Under the pieces are notes generated by a model, which searched no databases, was not told the origin of the DNA, and saw nothing but the letters and a program-made list of their open reading frames with translations. Source: Acidimicrobiales bacterium (lineage in GTDB: Bacteria; Actinomycetota; Acidimicrobiia; Acidimicrobiales; Poriferisodalaceae). From it: a stretch of DNA of 64,000 bases. Where the stretch lies: positions 32,168 through 96,167 of the forward strand of contig JASLTG010000011.1 of the NCBI GenBank assembly GCA_030743005.1, written 5' to 3'. Made by a program: the position numbers and the translations under genes. Positions 9,567 through 16,110 of the stretch are shown here, piece after piece; position 1 is the stretch's first letter; each line of letters begins with the position of its first letter.

Positions 9567-10046
9567 ATGGCTTCCGGCGATAATCGACCAACACTGCCCA
9601 ACGGACTAGACGGTCAGGGTCTTCGTATAGGGGTCGTTAGGGCTGAATGGAACACTTCAATCGTTGATCGACTGGTTGATGGGGCAGTAGGGGGCCTAGA
9701 CGCTCTCAAAGCTACGGTCGTGGGACCAATCTCGGTTCCCGGTTGTTTCGAGCTCCCTATGGCTTGCCGAATACTCGCGAGATCAGGAGATGTTGATGCG
9801 ATCGTCGCCACAGGGGTCGTAATTAGAGGTGAGACAACCCACTACGAAATTGTTTCAGAGGGCGCAGCGTCAGGTATCCAAGCAGTCCAACTCGAAACAG
9901 GTATCCCAATAGCGTTTGGAGTACTTACTGTCGAAACTGTTGAACAGGCTTTAGAACGATCCCAAGGGGAAGGGCAACACAACGTCGGTGAGGAGGCTGC
10001 TGCGGTTGCAGTAGAGATGGCTCGTTTGGTGGAACAGTACGACTGA
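9567..10046 (+). CDS. ribH: 6,7-dimethyl-8-ribityllumazine synthase
   Basis: A 159-residue lumazine synthase, the usual length. It condenses 5-amino-6-ribitylaminouracil with 3,4-dihydroxybutanone 4-phosphate in riboflavin synthesis. Motifs in order: RIGVVRAEWN (substrate-stacking aromatic region) near 20-29, SVPGCFELP near 56-64, GVVIRGETTHYE near 83-94 with the catalytic His, and FGVLTVETVEQALER near 116-130. No other rib gene is near, so it is separated from a ribABDE operon. No FMN riboswitch fits in the 57-bp upstream gap. A weak hairpin plus T-run follows the stop. Confidence 0.93.
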   Translation: MASGDNRPTLPNGLDGQGLRIGVVRAEWNTSIVDRLVDGAVGGLDALKATVVGPISVPGCFELPMACRILARSGDVDAIVATGVVIRGETTHYEIVSEGAASGIQAVQLETGIPIAFGVLTVETVEQALERSQGEGQHNVGEEAAAVAVEMARLVEQYD

Positions 10047-10058
10047 CTCCTGTGTATT

Positions 10059-10077
10059 GCCGGCGGTAGCGGCTTTT
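10059..10077 (+). terminator. Weak intrinsic terminator candidate after ribH
   Basis: A 4-bp GC stem (GCCG 10059-10062 with CGGC 10070-10073, 7-nt loop) is followed directly by TTTTG. It lies 13 bp after the ribH stop and about 95 bp before the next gene. The stem is short, so this is only a candidate. Confidence 0.3.
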
Positions 10078-10172
10078 GTTCACCTAAACGGCGGTTACAG
10101 GAAGTCATGTTTCCGGTGCTGCTACGGTTCCTTAAGGACGTTCTAATAAGCGGCCGCTGAAAAGGGGAATCT

Positions 10173-11315
10173 ATGCGGTATTACTCATGTGACTCGCACG
10201 TCGTCGAAGCAGCCGAAATTTATGATGGTTTGACAGATCGTTTCGGTGACAGAGCACCGTTCATCGAGAAGGATTACCAAGGAAAGCCTGGGACGTGGCT
10301 CGTTTTGCCGGGCGGGATGCAGACCTTGCCTGTGGGACGTCTGGGTATCGCCGGAGCGCGACTAGATGATCCCGCCACGCATGAACGAATTGCAATGGGT
10401 TACGACGGTTTCAACCCAGGTGTGATGGATCCGGTGGCGCGTTTGGATGAACAAATTACCGACGGAATAGTTGGTGAAGTCATGTATCCGAGCCTCAGCA
10501 TGTTTACGTTCGCTATTCCTGATGCCGAGGTGCGCGATGCTGCATTCCGGCAACATAACGATTGGGTGCTTGATTATTGTTCGGTGGATCGAAACCGCCT
10601 GATTGGGGTTGGATGCCTTCCGCTCCCTGATGTTGATAGGGCGATAGTGGAGATGGATCGTTCAGCGGAACGCGGTGTTAAGGGTTTCGCGATTCCTGCC
10701 CACGTAGATCCTGCGTTGCCGTATAACGATCCGACTTTCGACCCGTTTTGGGCGAGGGCTCAGGAGTATGGCGTGCCATTGACGATGCATATCTTCACAG
10801 GGCAAACCCTTGATGGGGGACTGCCAACGCATTGGGGGACTCCCGGCGGCAACTTGAAGGGCTACACCCTCGCGCACACGACAGCGGTTAATACGATGAT
10901 CGACATCATCTGCGGTGGTGTGGTGGAACGGTTTCCTCAGTTGAAGTTCGTGATCAGCGAATACGAAACTGGGTGGGTTGCTCACACCTTGCAACGTCTA
11001 GACCATGCTGCGTACCGCACACCGTGGGAGCTTGCCGACGGGTTAACGATGAAGCCATCGGAGTATTTTGATCGGAACTTTTGGGTGACGTTTGAAGACG
11101 ACGCTGAAGGTATCGCTACACGACACGAAATTGGGATAAGTAATTTGCTTTGGGGCAACGATTACCCACACCACGACTCAATTTGGCCGAATTCTCGCCC
11201 TATCCTTGACGATATTTTGTCAGGCGTTCCTGATGACGAGCGCGAAGCCATGGTGTGGGGCAATGTTCTGGACCTGTATGAGATAGATCCAGATTCTTTG
11301 CCTTCTGCTACTTAA
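10173..11315 (+). CDS. Amidohydrolase-family protein (ACMSD-like, PF04909 type)
   Basis: A 380-residue amidohydrolase of the 2-amino-3-carboxymuconate-semialdehyde-decarboxylase-like group. The N-terminal metal motif appears as CDSHVVE (residues 6-12), one ligand fewer than the usual DxHxH. Later positions fit: VPLTMHIFTG near 204, FPQLKFVISEYETGWV near 252-267 (family glutamate and aromatic region) and the final metal/catalytic Asp in LLWGNDYPHHDS near 327. These enzymes perform non-oxidative decarboxylation or hydrolysis on a TIM barrel with one metal. A good AAGGGG ribosome-binding site precedes the ATG. It converges on the following hydrolase with a 2-bp gap. Substrate not predictable. 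Confidence 0.82.
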   Translation: MRYYSCDSHVVEAAEIYDGLTDRFGDRAPFIEKDYQGKPGTWLVLPGGMQTLPVGRLGIAGARLDDPATHERIAMGYDGFNPGVMDPVARLDEQITDGIVGEVMYPSLSMFTFAIPDAEVRDAAFRQHNDWVLDYCSVDRNRLIGVGCLPLPDVDRAIVEMDRSAERGVKGFAIPAHVDPALPYNDPTFDPFWARAQEYGVPLTMHIFTGQTLDGGLPTHWGTPGGNLKGYTLAHTTAVNTMIDIICGGVVERFPQLKFVISEYETGWVAHTLQRLDHAAYRTPWELADGLTMKPSEYFDRNFWVTFEDDAEGIATRHEIGISNLLWGNDYPHHDSIWPNSRPILDDILSGVPDDEREAMVWGNVLDLYEIDPDSLPSAT

Positions 11316-11317
11316 CG

Positions 11318-12154
11318 TCACTCCATAAGGTGCGCTAAAACAGCTTGAGCTACTCGTTTGCCGTCTTCCATCGGGCCGAAGTGCGTTAAGCCGTCCATAG
11401 TCAGCAATTTTCCATTCCCTAGATGGGACGCTATTGGCTCAGCCATGGCAGGTGGCAGTTCGTTGCCGACAGCGACTGCCTTTCCGCGGGCGACCACAAC
11501 GGGCGCTTTGACCGATTTCAGGGCAGAAAAGTCGGTCGGTGTTCCTGAGCTGAATATTTCTGCTTCGGTTTCACCCGAACAAGTCAAAGCCACACCCTCA
11601 TCAGTGGGTCTGCTTCCCAGCTCCGCATAAGCCTTCACAGCGAGATCCTCGCACTGCGAGAAAGGCGGTTTACTCATCAAGCGGCCGATGAAGTCATCTA
11701 ACGAAGCAAACTCTGACCTGCGGCGCCGTGCTGCTAGGACGAGCGGGTGTTCTCCGTCTGGGCGTGCATGCCCTTCGGGGACCATGACCGGTTCAAATAA
11801 CCAGAGCTTCCGGAATGTTCCGGGGTTCTCAAGCTCTGTTCGAAGTAAAGTCGCTCCACCGAGTGAGTGACCCACCGCATCGATGCCTCCTTCACCAATT
11901 GCGGCAACGGCGTTGAGGACCTCTGCAACTAATCGAGGCCTGTCAACATCAAGTGGGGGATTGACCACCCTCGATGCTCCATGTCCTCGGAAGTCAAGAC
12001 CGAAACACCGTCTTTGGCTCCGCAGAAAGGGGACAACTGTGGCCCACATCCCGGCGTTAAGACCGTTCCCGTGAGTGAGTAGGACCGGAGGACCCTCTCC
12101 GCCGAAGTCGTGAAGCACGCAATGCTCGCCGTCGTCGCCATCAAGGATCAACAT
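11318..12154 (-). CDS. Alpha/beta-fold hydrolase
   Basis: A 278-residue alpha/beta hydrolase if translation begins at the ATG at 12154. A longer open frame exists upstream, but its extra 71 residues are Cys/Arg/His-rich, resemble no hydrolase N-terminus and would run across the divergent gene start at 12182, so I reject it. Visible: the oxyanion segment LLTHGNGLNAGMW, DFRGHGAS, the nucleophile elbow AVGHSLGG (Ser97) and a C-terminal His in GLTHFGPMED. Function within esterases, epoxide hydrolases or C-C hydrolases cannot be resolved. It is divergent from a second, Cys-type hydrolase 27 bp away. Confidence 0.83.
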   Translation of the reverse strand: MLILDGDDGEHCVLHDFGGEGPPVLLTHGNGLNAGMWATVVPFLRSQRRCFGLDFRGHGASRVVNPPLDVDRPRLVAEVLNAVAAIGEGGIDAVGHSLGGATLLRTELENPGTFRKLWLFEPVMVPEGHARPDGEHPLVLAARRRRSEFASLDDFIGRLMSKPPFSQCEDLAVKAYAELGSRPTDEGVALTCSGETEAEIFSSGTPTDFSALKSVKAPVVVARGKAVAVGNELPPAMAEPIASHLGNGKLLTMDGLTHFGPMEDGKRVAQAVLAHLME

Positions 12155-12181
12155 CACCGTTGAGACTAGCGACGTGCAACA

Positions 12182-12913
12182 ATGATCGGCATGGCAAGCT
12201 TTAAATCTGGTGACGTTGATCTTCATTACGACGAATACGGCGAAGGGTTCCCGGTTCTGCTGATAGCTCCAGGCGGCATGAAATCGGAAGCAACATTTTG
12301 GGATTCGACACCGTGGAACCCAATTACCCAGCTGAGCGACCAGTTTCGCGTAATAGCGATGGACCAACGAAATGCCGGTCGGTCTACCGCGCCAATCAGT
12401 TCAACGGATAGTTGGGATACCTATACAAATGATCAGCTAGCACTGCTTGACCATCTGGGCATCGACCGTTTCCACGTCGTTGGAATGTGTATTGGCGGGC
12501 CCTACGTGATGGGACTGATCCAGCGAGCCCCTGAACGAGTAGCGGCGGGCGTTTTGTTTCAAACAATCGGACTGAGTGAAAATCGAGAAGCGTTTTTTGG
12601 CATGTATGACGGATGGGCAGCAGAGTTACGTCCAACGCGGCCGGAGGTATCGACAGAAACATGGCAACAATTCAAGATGAACATGTACGGCTCGGACCAC
12701 GTCTTATTCAACGTGGATGAAACGTTCCTGAAGACCGTCACCACGCCCTTATTAGTGTTAGAAGGCAACGACCTCTACCATCCGTCGGAATCTTCGCTGC
12801 TAGTCAATGATCTTGCCCAAAATACGACGTTAATTCGTGATTGGAAGAGCGGTGAGGCCATGGAAACTGCTGCTCAACAATTTTCAGAATTTCTGGCGGT
12901 CCACGGATCTTGA
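12182..12913 (+). CDS. Alpha/beta-fold hydrolase with Cys in the nucleophile elbow
   Basis: A 243-residue alpha/beta hydrolase. The nucleophile elbow reads VVGMCIGGPY, placing Cys103 where most family members have Ser; Cys nucleophiles are known in dienelactone hydrolases. Other landmarks: LLIAPGGMKSE near 26-36, MDQRNAGRS near 60-68, and LEGNDLYHP near 204, where the acid and base of the triad are expected. The ATG at 12191 is an equally possible start. It precedes the SDR and luciferase-like genes by 36 bp and probably shares a transcript with them. Confidence 0.8.
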   Translation: MIGMASFKSGDVDLHYDEYGEGFPVLLIAPGGMKSEATFWDSTPWNPITQLSDQFRVIAMDQRNAGRSTAPISSTDSWDTYTNDQLALLDHLGIDRFHVVGMCIGGPYVMGLIQRAPERVAAGVLFQTIGLSENREAFFGMYDGWAAELRPTRPEVSTETWQQFKMNMYGSDHVLFNVDETFLKTVTTPLLVLEGNDLYHPSESSLLVNDLAQNTTLIRDWKSGEAMETAAQQFSEFLAVHGS

Positions 12914-12949
12914 TTAACGTGACCGAAACAATTGACCTTGGAGGATGTG

Positions 12950-13738
12950 ATGGCTGACCTTGCTGGTAAGACGGCAGTGGTGACGGGTGCGAGTCGTGGG
13001 ATCGGAGAAGCGAGCGCCCGGGCTCTCGATGAGCTCGGAGCACAAGTAGTTCTGAGTGGTCGAACTGTTTCAGATTTAGAGCGCGTGGCATCTGATCTAT
13101 CGAACTCACCGGTTGTTATTCCGGCCGATCTTTCTGAGACAGGGTCAGGCACGAAGCTCGCAGAACTGATTCTCGAGCAGGTCGAAGGCGTCGATATTTT
13201 GGTGAACAATGCCGGCATCCCAATGCGCAGAATGCCTGAGAAGTTAACCGAGGAAGAAATCGACTTGGTGTTCGCCATCAACGTGCGGTCTCTTCTCACA
13301 TTGTCGATTGCTCTTGCCTCATCGATGAAGGCACGCGGCGGCGGTTCCATTATCAATGTTAGTTCGGTTGCTGGGATTCGCGGTCCCGGTGCTCGGGTTG
13401 CGTATGCGGGGACTAAGGGCGCTGTTGACGCGATGACACGGGCGCTTGCATCTGATTGGGGGCCAGATGGCATCAGGGTCAATTCGATCGCCCCGGGGCT
13501 TATTGCCACAGCCATTTGGGAAGAAAGCCGGAATACTGTCCCCGGCTTGATTGAAGATATGGAGGGCCAGATTGCGTTGAAGCGATGGGGGTTCGGTGAT
13601 GACATCGCCGACGTCGTAGCGTTCTTCGCCTCTGACAGCTCTAGATATGTCACTGGTGAGACCTTGGTAGTCGACGGAGGCCTAGCGCGTGTCAGTGCTT
13701 CAGCACAGCCTCAAGTGTTACCGGAACTAATCGAGTGA
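12950..13738 (+). CDS. Short-chain dehydrogenase/reductase (SDR)
   Basis: About 262 residues, classical SDR. Cofactor loop TGASRGIGEAS, the NNAG motif (LVNNAGIP), catalytic Ser in NVSSVAG and the YxxxK pair in VAYAGTKGA are all present, and the C-terminus ends with the usual TGETLVVDGGL. I place the start at the ATG at 12950 because GGAG lies 6 nt upstream; an in-frame TTG at 12932 would destroy that spacing. Reaction: NAD(P)-dependent alcohol/ketone oxidoreduction, substrate unknown. Its stop overlaps the next gene's start (GTGA), implying translational coupling to the luciferase-like oxidoreductase. Confidence 0.9.
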   Translation: MADLAGKTAVVTGASRGIGEASARALDELGAQVVLSGRTVSDLERVASDLSNSPVVIPADLSETGSGTKLAELILEQVEGVDILVNNAGIPMRRMPEKLTEEEIDLVFAINVRSLLTLSIALASSMKARGGGSIINVSSVAGIRGPGARVAYAGTKGAVDAMTRALASDWGPDGIRVNSIAPGLIATAIWEESRNTVPGLIEDMEGQIALKRWGFGDDIADVVAFFASDSSRYVTGETLVVDGGLARVSASAQPQVLPELIE

Positions 13739-14763
13739 CCTCCAACCTTCAGTTCGGGTTGTTCGATCAACTTGAGAATGATGGCAGCACTCCAATTGGG
13801 ACTCAGTATCAAGAGCACTTGGAGTTAGCTCGCATGGCTGATCAGGCAGGGTTTAGTCACTGGTTTAAGTCTGAACACCACCATGTGCCGTTGGACATAG
13901 CTCCAAGCATCAACGTGTTTCTTAGCGCTGTGATTCAAGAAACATCCAAGATGCGGATTTCATCGCTAGTACACCTTCTTCCGTTTTACGAACCAATGAG
14001 GCTTTATGAAGAACTGTGCATGTTGGACCACCTCAGTGATGGCCGGTTAGATATTGGCTTCGGCAAAGGCATAAGCCCGCCAGAACAAATTCTTTGGGGG
14101 GTCCCTCGCGATGAGGCGGCCGCCCGCACCGAAGAAGCCTTGGATTACATCTTGTCTGCGATGACTCTCGTCGCGAAAGAAGGACTTGGGTGTTTGTTCA
14201 ACTACGACGGAACATATTGGTCAGCGACAGAACAGCCCTTGGAGATTTCGCCGGTTCAACAACCACATCCTCCTTTGTGGCGACCAGGGACCTTGGCGAC
14301 AGCGGCGCAAATGGGGGTAAGTACGATCATCCCTGGACCGATGAGTTCGATCTCAGAAAACGTTGAGGCGTACCGTGAACAGCAGAACCCAGACGGAGCA
14401 GGTGGCCACACGCCGATTTTGTCGACGTTGCGGAGGATCGTAGTTGCGCCCACAGAGGCCGAGGCAGTAGCAATCGCAGAACGTGCGTGGGCTACGTTCG
14501 ATGCGAACCTCACCAAGCTGTTTCGGGAGTACGATTTGTGGCCTCCAACGATGGTCCCGAGTTTCTTGGGTGACACCGAAAAGGCCTTCGCAACAGAATC
14601 ATTGGTAGCAGGAAGCCCTGCTCAAGTAGCTGAGTATTTCGAACGATTCGAAGAGGAATCAGGTCTTACACATGTCACGTTGTGTCCTGCCTTTGGCAAT
14701 ATCACTACAGATGAAGCACGCACAACCCTGGACTTATTGGGAGATGTGGTGATCGTTGCCTAG
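13735..14763 (+). CDS. LLM-class flavin-dependent oxidoreductase (luciferase-like)
   Basis: A 342-residue bacterial-luciferase-like protein. Diagnostic stretches: LQFGLFDQLEN at the N-terminus, ARMADQAGFSHWFKSEHHH near 33-51, RISSLVHLLPFYEP near 74, MLDHLSDGRLDIGFGKG near 99 and a substrate/flavin loop HPPLWRPGTLA near 180. This is the two-component FMNH2-type group rather than the shorter F420 group at 361. Starts with GTG overlapping the SDR stop by 4 nt, so both are made together. It ends tail-to-tail with the DMSP-lyase-like gene with 4 bases of overlap. Confidence 0.85.
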   Translation: MTSNLQFGLFDQLENDGSTPIGTQYQEHLELARMADQAGFSHWFKSEHHHVPLDIAPSINVFLSAVIQETSKMRISSLVHLLPFYEPMRLYEELCMLDHLSDGRLDIGFGKGISPPEQILWGVPRDEAAARTEEALDYILSAMTLVAKEGLGCLFNYDGTYWSATEQPLEISPVQQPHPPLWRPGTLATAAQMGVSTIIPGPMSSISENVEAYREQQNPDGAGGHTPILSTLRRIVVAPTEAEAVAIAERAWATFDANLTKLFREYDLWPPTMVPSFLGDTEKAFATESLVAGSPAQVAEYFERFEEESGLTHVTLCPAFGNITTDEARTTLDLLGDVVIVA

Positions 14764-16109
14764 ATCTGCAAATCAAGGGGTGAGGAGTCGAGCCTTTCAG
14801 GGCCATCATCGGTGACAAGCACTTGAATTTCTAGCTTGACGCCTTCCCCTCCGTCTCGCCGGCCAACAAAAGATTCAACCGTTAAAACCATTCCACTTTC
14901 GAGGGTTCCGTCGTAACCGAAGTCCTGCCAAGCCGATGGCATGACGATGTCGGGGTATTCGTCGCATTGACCGACGCCGTGGAAGAGACACGAATAGTGC
15001 CGATAGCGCTCGGGGTCAGGCAGCATTGATTGAAAGGTCAGGTCGTGAAAGGAACGTCCCGCCTGCAACATCTCAAAGTTGGTTTCAATGACTTCTGCGG
15101 CGATTTGGTGAACATCCCTTTGGGCCGGAGTCGGGGCATCATTCCCTGTGACGAAGGTTCGCGAGATGTCGCACATCATTCCGTAGGCGCCGACTAGGTC
15201 AGTGTCATAGCCGATCAAATCGCCACGCTGAATGGTGCGACTGCTTGCCTCCTGCATCCAAGGGTTGGTACGAGGCCCAGAAGCCAACAACTGGGTTTCA
15301 ATCCACTCACCAGCTCTTCTGATGTTTCCTGCGTGGAGTAGCGACCAAACTTCGCGTTCGGTCATGCCTGGCTGAGTGCCCTCTCTCAGCTCTTTCATAG
15401 TCGTTTCGCATGAATGCACAGCGCAGCGCATTGCTTTAATTTCGTCGACGCCTTTGATTTTTCGGGCTTCCTCCATGACCTCATAGCCGAAGCCGACTTC
15501 AATTTTTTTGGAGCCCAATAGTTGATAGCCGGGTCCGTGGAGAGTGTCGACGGCTAGCCGTGAATTCTTACCTTGGTGTTCGCGGACGACAGCTTCAATC
15601 TCAGAGGCCCAGCGTTCAGCGATTTCGCGATATCGGGAACCATTTAGAAAATAACTCACTCCCACGGCGGGCCGAACCTCGTCGACGACGTGTGAGTGAC
15701 CGTTCAAGAATTCGGTGTTTGTGTAGTCCCACACGATTACGTAACCGTCGGAGGACACGTAGGCATATCGGGCACCGTTATGCATGACCCACAATTGCAT
15801 GTTCGTCGTATCAGTCGCGTAGCGGACGTTAAGAGGATCGAATAGTAAGATTCCGCCGTATCCGTAAGCTCGTAGTTGTTGAACTAGGCGGTCCAGGCGG
15901 TATTGGCGCATCACAGGTATGTCGGGCAGTGACAAACCAGCCGATGCCCATTCGCTCAAGCAGGGTTCACCGGGCCCGATGTTCAGGTGATGTCCCTCGT
16001 TGGCCGCTTGAATGAATTCTGGTGTGCCGTCACCTATACGGTGACGGGCTTGGGACAGAGCGTGTTTGTCTAAGGCCTTCTGAAGGCTGTTTGTGATTTT
16101 TTTGGACAT
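14760..16109 (-). CDS. dddP: DMSP lyase DddP (M24-fold)
   Basis: A 449-residue M24-fold protein, matching DddP length (about 446). DddP cleaves dimethylsulfoniopropionate to DMS and acrylate with a metal centre. The known Ruegeria residues Asp295/297/307, Tyr366, His371, Asp377, Glu406 and Glu421 have counterparts at Asp302/304/314, Tyr372, His377, Asp383 (proposed base), Glu412 and Glu427, with a constant +7 then +6 offset. Segments LLFDPLNVRYATDTTN and HGVGQCDEYP are DddP-like rather than prolidase-like. Start chosen at ATG 16109: GAGG lies 6-7 nt upstream and it begins 1 nt after the preceding stop. Third gene of the methyltransferase-dehydrogenase-lyase operon. A related M24 enzyme with another substrate is the main alternative. 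Confidence 0.82.
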   Translation of the reverse strand: MSKKITNSLQKALDKHALSQARHRIGDGTPEFIQAANEGHHLNIGPGEPCLSEWASAGLSLPDIPVMRQYRLDRLVQQLRAYGYGGILLFDPLNVRYATDTTNMQLWVMHNGARYAYVSSDGYVIVWDYTNTEFLNGHSHVVDEVRPAVGVSYFLNGSRYREIAERWASEIEAVVREHQGKNSRLAVDTLHGPGYQLLGSKKIEVGFGYEVMEEARKIKGVDEIKAMRCAVHSCETTMKELREGTQPGMTEREVWSLLHAGNIRRAGEWIETQLLASGPRTNPWMQEASSRTIQRGDLIGYDTDLVGAYGMMCDISRTFVTGNDAPTPAQRDVHQIAAEVIETNFEMLQAGRSFHDLTFQSMLPDPERYRHYSCLFHGVGQCDEYPDIVMPSAWQDFGYDGTLESGMVLTVESFVGRRDGGEGVKLEIQVLVTDDGPERLDSSPLDLQI

Positions 16110-16110
16110 C

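Noticed and set aside
12155..12367. 71-residue N-terminal extension of the minus-strand alpha/beta hydrolase
   Set aside because: It covers the start of the divergent hydrolase, has biased Cys/Arg/His content and no family similarity.
12874..13653. 259-residue minus-strand open frame opposite the SDR gene
   Set aside because: Ser/Arg/Pro-rich shadow of a clear SDR with coupled neighbours; no domain of its own.
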